A DNA stretch of 64,000 nt, from positions 28,086,001 to 28,150,000 of the forward strand of contig JBANAY010000003.1 in the NCBI GenBank assembly GCA_037952775.1, read 5' to 3'. Both the position numbers and the translations under genes were made by a program. The notes beneath the pieces are model-generated. The model saw only the letters and a list, made by a program, of their open reading frames with translations, did no database searches and was not told where the DNA came from. Numbering within the stretch: position 1 is the first letter of the stretch; every line of letters begins with the position of its first letter. Below, piece after piece: positions 19,157-31,779 of this stretch. Origin of the DNA: Clonostachys chloroleuca. Its lineage: Eukaryota; Ascomycota; Sordariomycetes; Hypocreales; Bionectriaceae.

Positions 19157-19954
19157 AGTGTCAGCAATTGGGCATTCGAATGAAGGGAAATAGGCTATTT
19201 TTGGATTTGAGCTGGGCGAAGTCTAAGCAAAACGATGGGACAAACCATTAGACCAACGAGTCGACGGTGATTATGACAGACTCGACACTAAGAATTGGAG
19301 GAATACACAGCTGATCAATCTAATCCTGAGACAATGTTGAGCTCTTGTCGGCATGATCCCGACGTGGTCATTACACTGGCCTCCAGTTCCACTCCTCTTT
19401 AACGGCTCCCTTCCGACAGACCCTTTACATAAGTGTCAGCAGCCAGTGTCGAATTATTCCATGGATACCATCTTATTTCACACTTGGTCAAGGGGATACT
19501 TGGTTAGCGGAGTAGATGAGGGACGGGCCATCTCAAGCACAGAATCTAAACTCCTCCTCCGAGCTTAATAAAACCCACGGGCTTCGCCACGTCATGAGAG
19601 CCGCGGATTTTGTATTGGGACACTAGAAGTAGAATATTAAGCGATTCATCTATTCATGCAGATCCGGAACCGTGCCGACGAGCTGAATCGTATGAGCTGA
19701 CGGGAGAAGTCCGAAATGAAAAATTGTGGCGGGACCTGCGTGCGTATGGCTCTCCCTCGCCCCTTCGAAAACAAATATTGGGTACCAGTTGGCCACTTCA
19801 GGGTTACACTTGATCATTTATCCTAACTTTGTAATGCTACGATCAAGAAGTACTCCCGCCTAGCGTCTTCTAGCCCTATTCATCATCACTCAAAAGTCGC
19901 CAGTAGTATTCGACAAACACTGAGACCCAGGCACCCTTCATCTTCATTATCGAC
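19157..19954. promoter_or_regulatory. Divergent promoter region of hydrolase and ABC pump genes
   Basis: 798 bp between the oppositely oriented start codons of the alpha/beta hydrolase and the PDR-type pump. Open frames inside it lack family features. Both promoters must be here by layout. I cannot point to a specific operator. Confidence 0.45.
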
Positions 19955-22900
19955 ATGGAGCTTGGTATGAGGAGAACGAGGTCGAGGACGCTTTCCCTAG
20001 ATCCTACCACAAACCTCACTCGCGACATTACGCACAGTTCTGGCCGTGTCGATCAAAACTATGGAAACTGGCGGCTACGGTCTGTGGTGGAAAATTATAT
20101 TGGCCGAGACCAAAAGTCCGGATATCCAAAGCGCGAGCTAGGTGTCACTTGGCGAAATCTTACTGTCCAGGTCGCCAGTTCCGATACAGCCATCCACGAA
20201 AACATTGTCTCGCAGTTTAACGTCCCCAAGCGAATCACAGAATACCGTAAAAAGCCACCTCTCCGAACCATTCTTGATAATAGCCATGGTTGCGTCAAGC
20301 CGGGAGAAATGCTTCTTGTCCTCGGACGACCTGGCTCGGGTTGCACCACTCTGCTCAGGCAGTTGAGCAATCAGAGGCATGGGTATACGGACGTGTCTGG
20401 GAGCGTGCATTACGGTAGCCTGTCTGCGCAAGATGCAGGGAAATACCGCGGCCAAATCGTCATGAATACCGAAGACGAGCTCTTCTTCCCAACTTTGACG
20501 GTAGAGCAGACGATGGATTTTGCAACGCGGCTGAAAGTGCCCTTCCGACTTCCTGAAGGCATCAGTACGCAAGAAGAGATACGGCTGGAAGCACGCGAGT
20601 TTTTACTGAAATGTTTGGGCATTGAGCGTACCAGGAATACGAAAGTCGGCAGCGAGTATGTTCGTGGAATTTCAGGCGGCGAGAGAAAACGAGTGTCCAT
20701 CATTGAGACCCTAGCCACAAAAGGATCGGTCTTCTGTTGGGATAACTCGACGCGGGGCCTTGATGCCAGTTCGTGAGTATATTCCAGTACCTATTCCATC
20801 AAGACATGATACTCACAACCTTTGTAGAGCGCTAGAATACATCAAAGTTCTCCGTACTATTAGCGACATCACGGGGATAGCCTCCATTGTTACGCTGTAC
20901 CAAGCTGGAAATGGTATATACGAGCTTTTCGATAAGGTGCTTGTCCTTGACGGCGGGAAGCAGATTTCCTATGGCCCTATGCATGAGGCCGCCCCTTTTA
21001 TGGAAGCGCTCGGGTTCATCTGTCAAGATGGTGCGAATACTGCCGATTTCCTCACTAGTGTGACAGTCCCGACAGAGAGAAAGACCCAGGCCAACAAGTC
21101 GTTTCCGACCAGTGCAGAGGAGATACGGACGCAGTACGAAGCATCACCCATCTATGAAAGTATGCTAATGGAATACGACTATCCCCAAACTACTGAGGCT
21201 ATGGAAAAAACCGACAGGTTTGTTGAAGCTATCAAACTTGAAAAGGCTAGCTCCTTGGGGAGAAATAATCCAATGACGGTATCCTTCACTGCTCAGCTCA
21301 TGGCCTGCATCATAAGGCAGTATCAAATCCTTTGGGGTGATAAGGTGACAGTGGTCATTAGACAGGCTGTCAACCTCACCCAGGCATTCATATCAGGATC
21401 CCTTTTCTACAATGCACCCGACGATTCATCTGGTGTCTTCTTGAAAACCGGCGCTTGTTTCCTCGCCCTACTGTTCAACATACTCATGTCAATGTCCGAG
21501 GTTACTAGTTCTTTCAGTGGCCGGCCAATTCTAATAAAGCATAAATCGTTTGCTTTTTTTCACCCAGCTGCATTCTGTATTGCACAGATTGTGGTTGATA
21601 TCCCTATACTCCTCGGACAGATCTCGGCATTCTCCGTAATCCTATACTTCCTCGTTGGCCTTGATAAGTCTGCAGAAAGCTTTCTTACTTTCTGGGCTAT
21701 GTTGATTTCTTCTACAATGGTGAGTAAAGACTTGACACAGGAGAGACTAGTCGCTAACCAATACAGTGCATGACTGCAATATTTCGAGCTATTGGTGCAT
21801 CCTTCCAGACCTTCGACGCAGCATCAAAGGTATCAGGCCTTACTTTGCTCGTAGCAGCCATGTATTCAGGATACATGATCCCCAAAATCGATATGCACCC
21901 TTGGTTTGAGTGGCTATTCTGGATTAATCCAATAGCGTACGGTTTGGAGGGACTGTTGGCCAACGAATTCCATGGCAGGACGATTCGGTGTGTAAACCAC
22001 AACTTGATACCGAACGGCCCGGGCTTTCAAGACGAGTATCAGTCATGTGCCGGCATTGGTGGTGCTCGGCCAGGCCAAACGTTTGTGGACGGGGATGACT
22101 ACCTTGCATCTCTAACGTACAGCCACAGCCATGTCTGGAGAAACGTTGGCATTCTTTGGGCCTTTTGGGGTCTCTTTGCTGTCCTCACTATTGTGGCCAC
22201 CATGTATTGGAGGTCGCCCTCGGATGGTCGACCTAGTCTAGTCACACCTCGTGAGCTCACTCCTACGGCTTTAGTGCCTCACCGGGTTGACGAAGAAGCA
22301 CAAACGTCAGAAGCGCCAACCCTTCCCAGTAGCACCCTTTCTACGTCAGAGAAGTGCGAAGCCGATAATTGCCAGACAGATTTAATCCGCAACACCAGCA
22401 TATTTACTTGGAAAAATCTTACCTATACTGTCAAGACGCCATCAGGTGACCGCGTTCTGCTGGACAACGTCCAAGGCTGGGTTCAACCGGGCGTGCTAAC
22501 AGCTCTTATGGGTTCTTCCGGCGCAGGTAAAACAACATTACTCGACGTTCTAGCCCAAAGAAAGACTGAAGGTACCATCAGAGGATCTATAATGGTTGAC
22601 GGCTACCCATTACCTATATCTTTCCAGCGATGTGCTGGTTATTGCGAACAACTTGATGTGCACGAGCCTTACGCAACAGTGCGTGAGGCACTCGAGTTCA
22701 GTGCTTTGCTCCGTCAGGACCGAAAGACGCCTTATAAGGAGAAGCTAAGATATGTTGATGTCATTATCGATCTCCTTGAGCTACATGATATCGCAGATAA
22801 GCTCATCGGTAGTATTGGAAATGGATTGAATGTGGAGCAGCGAAAACGCGTCACTATAGGCGTCGAGCTGGTGTCAAAACCCAGCATTCTCATTTTTCTC

Positions 22901-24300
22901 GATGAACCTACGTCTGGTCTTGATGGGCAGTCGGCATACAGTACTGTACGGTTCTTGCGTAGGCTTGCCGCAGCAGGACAAGCCATCCTCGTCACATCCA
23001 TCAACCGTCAGCCCAACTGTTTGGTCAGTTTGACAAGCTGCTGCTTCTCACCACAGGCGGCAAGACAGTCTACTTTGGGGATATTGGTGATCAAGCACAG
23101 GTTGTGAAGAGCTATTTTGAGCGGAATGGCGCCCCATGCCCGGCCAAGGCCAACCCTGCTGAGCATATTATTGACGTTGTCTCGGGAGCACAATCTCATG
23201 GCAAGGATTGGAGCCAAGTGTGGCTCTCTTCGGGAGAGTATGAGGTGATGTCAAAAGAGCTAGAACATCTCATCTCAACAGCTACCTCTCGCCCAGCGAC
23301 TCTTCCTGACGATGGCTACGAGTTTGCAGTACCTCTTTGGGAGCAGATTAGACTTGTATTAAGACGGATGAGTATTTCACTCTACCGCAATACAGGCTAT
23401 GTCAACAACAAGTTCATCCTCCACATTTTCGCTGCCTTGCTTAACGGCTTCAGCTTCTGGAAGATAGGGAACTCCTGCGGTGATATGCAACTGTGCATGT
23501 TTACTATTTTCATGTTCATCTTTGTGGCGCCGGGGGTCATTGCCCAGCTTCAACCGCTTTTCATCAGCCGACGTGATGTCTTTGAGGCACGTGAGAAGAA
23601 GTCAAAAATGTACTCATGGGTTGCTTTTGTTACTGGACTCATTATTTCCGAGGTTCCTTACCTTGTTATTTGCGCTGTTTTATATTTTATGTGCTGGTAC
23701 TATACAGCTGGTCTTCCCTCCGATACATCTCGTTCCGGCTCTATCTTTTTTGTAATGCTTATGTACGAGTTCCTCTACACAGGCATTGGGCAATTCATTG
23801 CAGCATACGCACCCAATGATGTTTCAGCGTCCTTGGTAAACCCGTTACTCATCGGCATATTAGTTTCTTTCTGTGGCGTGCTCACGCCGTACAGCCAAAT
23901 CCCAGCGTTCTGGCGCCACTGGATTTACTGGCTCAACCCATTCAACTACCTTATGGGGAGCATGCTCGTCTTTTCCTTGTGGGGGCGGGATATTGAATGC
24001 AGCCAAGCCGAATTCGCCGTCTTCGATCCCCCGAACGGGTTGGCCTGTGGCGAATATCTCGGTGATTATCTGACTTCACCATACGGTGCACTGAACAACT
24101 TGGCCAATCCAGGCTCCATCAGTGGGTGTCAAGTGTGTCCTTTGACACGCGCGGAGGATTACCTCTATACACTCAATTTGGAGGCATACCACTACGGATG
24201 GCGGGACGCTGCAATTGTTGTTGTATTTGTTCTCAGCTCATACGGCCTAGTATACCTATTGATGAAGCTGAGATCCAAGACGTCAAAGACAGCGCAGTAA
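19955..24300 (+). pseudogene. PDR-type (ABCG) ABC transporter with a 4-bp deletion
   Basis: Full-size pleiotropic-drug-resistance pump, an ATP-driven exporter of hydrophobic compounds at the plasma membrane. Exons 19955-20772, 20828-21719 and 21767-24300; introns of 55 and 47 bp. Seen: NBD1 with the degenerate Walker [10 protein letters not shown] normal for fungal PDR pumps, signature [13 protein letters not shown] and Walker [12 protein letters not shown]; a first membrane domain; NBD2 with [12 protein letters not shown], signature [12 protein letters not shown] and [14 protein letters not shown]; and a second membrane domain ending near 24300. At about 23002 the frame jumps: the expected H-loop I-H-Q-P-S is missing four bases, and homology resumes at [12 protein letters not shown] in another frame. 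Adding 4 nt makes the three exons exactly 1416 codons. As read, translation stops shortly after NBD2. No normal intron repairs this. Confidence 0.88.
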
Positions 24301-26283
24301 TCTCACTATCCCATGGGGCGTACACACGGGTACAGGCTTCGACCAGATTTTCCTTTGTCACGAATCACTAACGAGCCTATTTGCGTAAACCGACACTTTT
24401 TGACAGCTGACTTAAGAGCCTACTTACTTCGGATGATCTAATCAAATTGTCTCAGTTGGAACTCTTCTCTTGTGTGTGGAGCTAGATCACGTCCTAGCGA
24501 AACCGGCATCCTTTTTTCTTCTCCATTTATCAAACAACTAAACCAATGTACGAAGAGAATTTGCTCGTTCTGTTAGGGATATCTTCTTCCGACTGGTGTG
24601 AGCCCACCGTTTCCTTCTTCTGTCCTTCTTCTGTCCTTCTTCTGTCCTTCTTAAGATATCTCTCCCTATCTCCTTTTAAACTCATCTTTGCTAGATTGTA
24701 ATTTTCACAAAATAAGGAGTAAATATGTACTCTTGATCGATAAATTAGAAAATACTCAGATATTGATAATATACCTGAAGTAGGGGGCCACAATGAAGCT
24801 AATTATAAGTTTGGAAGACCCTTAAGCCCACGCTGTATGCTAAAGCGGGATGTAACGTCTTTCACCACCCTCCCGCCTTGGCTGACCATGAGCTGGCCTC
24901 GGGACGGTCCCGGTGCAGAAATCCAAGAACGAGAATGTATCGCCAAATGGCACCTGAGAGGTAATAAAAGCAGACCAATTTACCCCAAAAGTCATGCTCA
25001 CTCAAGACTTCTTGACGCTTTTTCTTATCAGCAAAAATGGAAGTTAAAAACCCTGTGATCTGACTTCCTGACGCTACCCCTGACGACAGGTAAACGGAAA
25101 GGGGTGTCATTTGTAAAGATCCACATGTTCGGAATGATCCCGACGGTATTGAGTAGACACATAAATTGTGGCAAACTCTTACATCCGCACCATTTCGGGC
25201 CCCGGCACAAATCCGCAGCCGAAGGGCCAGTAGCAGGTGTCATTGTTGAATTATCCGTGAATGTTGAAAATACCAGCCATCCTTAATCCGCTACCAACAA
25301 CACTAGTCATTAGATAAATGCAATAAGGTTCTTAATTATAATCTGGGGTGCAGGTTTTAGAGGTCTCAAGGCCGCAATCATCTTCAAGGGTAGGGGGAAC
25401 GATGTCCGCGTATTAAAAGGAGCATCTTAGCTAGGTGAAGTGGGTGCTGGTATAGAGATCCCTCCGACTAGCTACCGCTTGCTCATAATGAAGACCAGAA
25501 TTATGCTGGATTGCCTCGAAATATATACTTCCGAAGATATACAGCAGGAAACCTTATCTGACAGACATCACTTCATCACCCCACAAAACCTTCACCCCTT
25601 CAATGGTGCCAGTACTAACCCAAACTTCCAGTCATAAGGAAAGACAAGTTATTCTTCACCTTAGGGGGCGTATGAAGTTTTTTTTTTTTTTCAAGAACCC
25701 ATATATTCAAACAACACCATACACTACAAAACAAATGTGAGAGTCAAGTCTCGGAACTGTGGGCCTTGAGAGAAGACTCATCCCACAGGTGTGGTGGTCA
25801 GCGGCTTCCGCGGTTTCCGCGCTTCTGACTTCCCGAGCTCCCGTGTGTTCCACGATTCCCGGAGCATGGAAATACGAGTGTTAGCATGGTGCTTAATTCA
25901 TCCCTGCAATTCTATTGGCTAGACATTACTTAATTGGGCAGGATTGACATGCAACTCGGCGCATAGTCATGGGCTGACTCGCAGGGCGTGCTCAGAGGTT
26001 GTTTCTGCGGCAAGGAGCAAGTCATCAATGAAATTCGCACCACGGTTATGTTTACTATCGAAAGAGGTCGAAGAAGTCCAAATCATTCACTCAATATAAG
26101 CAACGGGCCACAAGGGGTAATTTTTTTGCAGTTTTTGTTGTTCAATACCAGAGACAATGCTTAAATTATAATATTGTGAAGAAAACCTGAAAAGAAATAA
26201 CAACAAAGTTCGTCCCTGTCCCCTCAACATTCTACCCAACTTCAACCTGATCAATAATTCTGTGTCCTAGCATAAGCAGGACC
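24301..26283. other. Gene-free stretch
   Basis: About 2.0 kb, AT-rich, with a pyrimidine microsatellite (24613-24652) and a T run near 25679-25691. No frame here has recognisable features. Confidence 0.5.
24613..24652. repeat. 11-bp pyrimidine tandem repeat
   Basis: CCTTCTTCTGT is repeated in tandem about 3.5 times. It is a simple low-complexity tract downstream of the ABC pseudogene. Confidence 0.85.
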
Positions 26284-26811
26284 TTAAACCTGCACCATCC
26301 CCAAGAGTGCAGTCCCGAATACCAAGGATGCAACCAGAATACCACCTGTACTCACGCCGTGCTTCGGTGAAGCATTGTTCTTATCATCATCCTTCGAATT
26401 CTTATCGCTAGTAGACGTGGAGGAGCTGGAGCTGGAGGTACGAGTGCCCGTGGCAGAGAGCGAGCCAGTGCCAATGATGGTGGCCGTGACGCTGGCTGGA
26501 AGCTCGCTAAGGTTTGTAGCGGTTGCCGTCGCGTTTCCGTCTCCTTTGCAGAAAACATCGCCCCAAGCGGCCTCCTTTCCGTAGAGACAGTCGATGAGGT
26601 CCTGGGTGCTTTGTCCGGAGGCAAGGCAGTACAGTCCGCAGTCGTCGTAGTAGCTCACGACGGGGGCACTCTTACAGCAAGCTTTGAGGAGGTTGGCATT
26701 GTCATTGCTGAATGGCATTGCGCAGACGGCATCTTTGACGGGTGTATCATAGAGATTTGAGCATGCTGCCGAGGTAGAAGGGCGGGCTGCGGTAGCGGTG
26801 GTCGAAGACAT
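26284..26811 (-). CDS. Probable GPI-anchored/cell-surface Cys-rich protein
   Basis: 175 aa from the ATG at 26811. An in-frame ATG at 26877 would add 22 residues, but an intron-acceptor-like tract (polypyrimidine then CAG, near 26830) just upstream of 26811 suggests a 5' UTR intron, so I prefer the shorter form. Seen: a Ser/Thr/Ala-rich start, a Cys-containing domain (AACSNLYDTPVKDAVCAMP, LLKACCKS, YYDDCGLYCLASGQST, LIDCLYG, VFCKGDGN), a Ser/Thr-rich linker and a C-terminal hydrophobic segment TGGILVASLVFGTALLGMVQ preceded by small residues, as in GPI-anchor signals. I see no clear N-terminal signal peptide, which is odd for a wall protein; a tail-anchored protein is the alternative. Homologous proteins are common in Aspergillus and Penicillium, function unknown. 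Confidence 0.7.
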   Translation of the reverse strand: MSSTTATAARPSTSAACSNLYDTPVKDAVCAMPFSNDNANLLKACCKSAPVVSYYDDCGLYCLASGQSTQDLIDCLYGKEAAWGDVFCKGDGNATATATNLSELPASVTATIIGTGSLSATGTRTSSSSSSTSTSDKNSKDDDKNNASPKHGVSTGGILVASLVFGTALLGMVQV

Positions 26812-27715
26812 GTTGACTAGAGGAAGTACTGAAAAATATCGATTAAGCGAGTGTATTGAAGGTCTTCGGAAATGCAAACGAATGTATTTGAAAGTGAATA
26901 TGAGTAGAGAACACCATATCTTCGTGGAAAGCTCAATCTTTAAGGCAACTCACGGAATCCGCGGATGATGGTGATGCACGCCCAGCGCCCCACCCCCTTG
27001 TACATGTCAGTCCTGAGTTTCGTATGCAAGATTTCTTAAATTCTAGTTCTATTTTTAAGGGGAGCCAAGCCTCCTTTGATCCACTGAAGTCCATTGTTCA
27101 TTCAGACGTCATAGGGGGTTGAATCAGATGCCATCAGATCTACGGTATCCCAGTTGCCCATAAACTCAACGTGAATACCCGTCACAAACTCGAAAGCCCA
27201 CTTCACAATAAGGTCAACTGTATTTAATAACAAAGTAAATCGCCTCAATATAGTAGGCTGAGCGTTCAATGATGCTATTAACAGTATTGAAATCAGTCAC
27301 ATTCGAGCTATAGCAGCAACATGCCATAAGCGCCCATATGGGAAAATCGTATTACATAGGGATAAGGCAGGAGTTCCTTACAGAATTCGCCCAACATTTG
27401 CGTGTCTTCAACAGGACCTACATATCTATTCCTACAAAGTTCTATATAATTCTGAGCCCAACAAAGAAATAGTCCATCGTACCGCAAATAGGATAGCCAT
27501 GCCTTAACCACCATCAGTGTATTTTCCAACTCAAGGGCCCATCTCAGGGTGAGTCCATCCTGCCGATGTCGTTTTCCCTTTAGAATAAGCAGGATCTTAT
27601 CATACGTTCTCCGTAGAGTTCTCCTGCGTTATCTTGCACCAAGACTAAACCCCGGCTTTTGCACAGATTTTCAGGTATGCGGACTCACAACAGTACATAC
27701 CAAGGTTCTATCCAT
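26812..27715. other. Intergenic, no supported gene
   Basis: About 0.9 kb. The minus-strand frame at 27308-27529 has normal-looking amino acid composition (ENTLMVVKAWLSYLRYDGLF) but no start context, partner exon or family match. It could be a fragment of a decayed gene. Nothing else seen. Confidence 0.4.
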
Positions 27716-30079
27716 TTATTGAAACATGCCTCGCCCCCCTCCAAAAAACCAGTCTGTTATTTCAGGTGGCGCAAGCCCGTCACTCAAATTCATACCCTCG
27801 CCGGGCGCTCCCAAGCCCATCTGTCCCATAAACTCGTCATACTCGTGATTGAGCGCTCCATCCTGATCACCCTGCCAAATGTCCTCGTGGTACGCACATG
27901 CAACATCGCACATGGTTTTGCACAGGCTAAAGAGCTTCTGTGCTGTATCTGATGCTTCCTTCAGCTTATCTAATGACTCCGCAAATGCCTTGAGAAGGTT
28001 GAGATCCTCGATATCCACCCTTTCAATAACATGGCAGAAGAGGATGAAGAATGGGGCAAAAGGGGTCAACATCATTGTCCTATCCAGTCCATAATTAGCA
28101 GCGTCCAAGCGGGGAGGCGTCTAATGTATAATCACTTACCAACTAACATACGTCTGCTTTAGATACGCACTATCGCCAAGAGTTCCAAGGCCATTGAGGT
28201 GGCATTTAATCGCATTCCGCGACGACTCAAGGCATTCATTGGAAAATTGACTACCTGAGCCTTCAGGCGCTGGAAAGACCCGATGCACGAATGTCGACAT
28301 GACATAAAACTGCACTTTGCTACTCACAACAAACAAATTGATGAGGTCAGATGGGTCTGAAGAGGATTTGAACTGTGATGCAGAATCTCCATCCAGCTTC
28401 AATATCTCCTTTTCAATAGCCATGCATTCGTTTCCGAGTTCTCTGGCTCGTGAGAGCAGCTCCATCGGCGATGCTGACATTGCCTCCTTGCTATACCTGC
28501 ATGTGAAACAGTCAGTTCTCGGTGAGAAACATTAGCGGGTCTGAGGAAATGACGAACAGTTGCTCATAGGTGCGCGACCGAATTGGACTTGTCAAGAGCC
28601 AAATCTTGGGCACGTCCGCCTTCTTAAGTTGGTCCCACGCCGCCAAATCAAGCTTCTTCGGGATGGTGATATCCCAGTCCGCCACAACTGACGCGCGCCC
28701 AAGCCTCAGACTAAGGGCTTTGTCGAACACGAAGGCCTGCCAGAACAGATTCGACTTGATCCGTGTCATTTCCGCGTCGTTGTCCATACACTCTATCCGG
28801 TGGAAGCCTCCGTCCTGGCAAAGCTGGACGGCCTGTGCATTCAGCTGCCAGGCGACGGCGGGCCAACACATGTCCACCGAGTACGAGACAGCCAGGAGGA
28901 GGGCCTGTATGTTGATGACTTTTGCTGGCTGAAATAGCGGGATGTGCTTAATGAGGGTATCCAGATTTGCTTGGCAGAGTTGGGCGTAAGACCGGTATTC
29001 TTCCTTGAGCCTCAGATTGGCTGTATTTGACCCCTGCTCGGAAAAGAGAGCGAACAGGCTGGCATTCACGACTGTCAACTGGGCATGGGTGGAAGTGTGA
29101 GGGCTGCTGTAGGTAGCACCGGCAAGTTGCGATAGGTCTGTAATGCCGACGAGGGCAGAGTTGTAGACAAACATGGTGGGGCCTCCAGCTTCAATTATCA
29201 CATATCAGTAAGATGAAATAACTTCTGCAAAAGGGGGACGGTTTTAACGAACTTTGAGCCTCCTTGAGGAGAGTCATGGCAACAGTATACGGAGGGAGAG
29301 GCAGTTGTTGTAGACCTCCATCTGGGACTGGACGTTGCATGGGGAACCGCTGGTCGAGACTCGTCGACCATCGTCGTTGTCCCTGCACGAGCTCTCTTAA
29401 CTTGGTCAGGGCGGAATGCACATTCGGGTTGCGCTCCCGTACCCGGCCTTGCGCCACTGCATGCTCCAGAAAGTCACTGGCCTGTAGAGTCTGCATCCGA
29501 AGCGTGTAATCGCCGTTGGGACGGAGGTCATCGCCACTGGCTGGGTCGCTCCACGTTGTGCTGAGGACGTCTATGTCTGAACTGGGCTCCGCGGATCCTG
29601 GGGCGGATGAGGCGGCAGATAGATTGACGATGGCATCTTCAATATTCTTCAGCCTGTCGTCAATAACGTCCATCTTCTTCTCACTGCAACCCAGAGTCAG
29701 CACAAGGAACGAAGGCTTGCATCCGCCAGGCACAGGACCTACTATTCACTGGTGACGAAGATTCGCGACCTCGCCTCTCGATGGCGGACCGTGCCGACGG
29801 TACAGGCATAGCCAGCCGTGACACAGCACGAGCAAGGGGATGTTTTGTCACATCGGATCTAGATACGCAGATGCATAAGCGTCGGTTATAATTGCCGGAG
29901 TCCACGGGGAGGGAGCAACAGGAATCTAACCTTTCTTTTGCGACATTGATCACACTAACTGGTATTAATAGAGATGGTCAAGAGGAGGGATCCTTCCGTT
30001 ACTGAGACAGTGGGAGAGGGGGACGAACCGCTTTTTTAACAGAAAAGGCCTCCAAATCAACCTCGGCCGAGCTCGACAT
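27716..30079 (-). CDS. Zn2Cys6 fungal transcription factor
   Basis: Seven exons rebuilt: 30029-30079, 29931-29954, 29743-29858, 29253-29683, 28558-29188, 28140-28496 and 27716-28079; total 1974 nt, 657 aa, with phases consistent at every junction. The Zn2Cys6 cluster is split over three exons: KKA, then CDQCRKRK in a 24-nt microexon, then IRCDKTSPCSCCVTAGYACT (spacing C-x2-C-x6-C-x5-C-x2-C-x6-C). A linker and coiled region (VIDDRLKNIEDAIVNL) follow, then a fungal_trans-like middle domain (AVAWQLNAQAVQLCQDGGFH, NLFWQAFVFDKALSLRLGRA). The C-terminus ends ITDWFFGGGRGMFQ. Predicted nuclear regulator; target unknown. Three of the six introns begin GTTCGT, an uncommon donor. No neighbouring biosynthetic gene reveals its regulon. 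Confidence 0.85.
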
Positions 30080-31779
30080 TGTGAGTTTTTGAGAATGAAA
30101 AGGAATAACAGGGGAGAGGCTCTGCTGGGCCGGTCTTCTTAAGCCCACAGGTGGCGCCCTTTAATCGTCAGTTCAAAGGAGGGTATGAATCCGTCTTGTT
30201 CGCAGAGTTATATCTCCCAACTCATGAAGTCATGGAAGAGAGAAGCTATTTTTAATCAAGGCTCATCAAGCCTCAGATGCAATAGGGGTCCAAGACAATA
30301 CAGTCCCGTATTTTCATTGATCCTACCCTTACGTGGCAGCCACAGGGACAGTGAAGGGCTGAGGTGGAAGAGGAAAACGGCTTATTTTCGACCCCTGGGG
30401 CAGCGGCATGACGTCGATTTGACAGTTCCATATGAAATTAGTGGGACGGAATCCGCGGAGCCGAGTCGTGACATGCGCAAAGGCGTCAGTCATTGGTTGT
30501 CAACCCAATCCTAGCCCGAATCACCTCAAGACCGAAGTTTAAGCCCGACCGAAACTGTGGCCCATTCTCAGCCTTAACCAACAGATGATCCCCGTATTTT
30601 CTTATAAGAGCCTTGAGTCTTACCAGCGTTCCGGAAGAATTAAGCAGGAGACTCAAGCATATTCAGAGTTGAGATATACTTGACTAAACGAAACAGTGTT
30701 TTCTATGTATCTGGACTGTTCCCCGCCTTTCTGAGCAAGACAAGTATGTATTAATAATCCCACAGCAGCAGAAAAATTCTTCTCCTAGCGGACTAACCTA
30801 AAGTTTTAGGCGGAAGCGGAAAGCAACCCTGCCGGAGAGCGATGTGGCGCAGACAATCTTTAGTGGATTAAGGTAGCCGGGAACTCTGGTGTGCCCAAGA
30901 CGCGTCCTTAGTGTGCCGCCCTTGCATGAACGACGCGGATGGCAGCCCTGAGCTAACGATGGACACAAACGACGGTTTATCCAAGATTAGCCTCGTATCC
31001 CTTTGCTTATGCCCCGATCCAGCAACTCCATGCCAGGCGCACCGCCTCAACTCTGTTGCAGTCAGCCCCGTTTTGCTTGTGGCTGTGCGGAGACTACGGA
31101 CTTTCAAAGGAGATTGTCCACGCTTCTGGAAAGGGGTTCCCCGGAATGTGCCCGGGCTAGAGCGTGACTCGGATGTCTTGTTCATGCTGATCAGTCCGTG
31201 CAAGACAAGCAGATAACCTGGAACCACTAAAGCATTAACACCTTCTCATACCGGCAGGTCCATTGATAGCCTCCATTGACGAACTTCATATTGGAAAAAA
31301 ACCAATGAGAATAAGTAATTGACTGGATGGAATCCAGGTTCGTCTCACTACAGACCTACCCTGTAGCTCCCACCCACTCACGCGACAAATTCAACATTGG
31401 AATGCGTTCGAGAAAACTTTAGCATTGGAAAAATGAAAGAATGACCACATAAGTCCATACAGTTTAAACGGGCAGTTGTATAATTCTATCAAGCCACTCG
31501 CTACAGTATGTTGCATCAATTCATCTTCATCGCCATTACCTTCGATCTTTTACGTATTCTTTCTCATTGACTAAACCCGCATACTTGATCAAAGTTTTTC
31601 ATTTCTGAGATTTTCGCCTCGATGGACACGCCATCTATTAGTTCCTCCTCATTTACCATAACTCTAAAATCATGATGAGGTAAGCTATGAGTTGTGAGGT
31701 GAGCAGCAGACCCGTTGCCTCTATATATGTCTAAGTTCCTAGGCATATTCTTCGTCGAATACGTCATGAATAGTGTTCA
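30080..31779. other. Intergenic, no supported gene
   Basis: 1.7 kb between the regulator start and the deacetylase-like remnant. Overlapping open frames at 30868-31227 on both strands have no features. It holds the regulator promoter; the start of the deacetylase-like gene could also lie here but was not found. Confidence 0.45.

Noticed and set aside
22991..23028. A 38-nt GT...AG span that would restore the ABC reading frame if spliced
   Set aside because: Too short for a fungal intron, no branch site, and it would delete the conserved H-loop. A 4-bp deletion explains the frame exactly.
27308..27529. Possible exon with protein-like composition
   Set aside because: No splice partners, start, or family match found; kept only as a note in the intergenic entry.
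31564..31767. Minus-strand frame near the deacetylase-like remnant
   Set aside because: Short, featureless, lies in the unplaced 5' region of the plus-strand gene.
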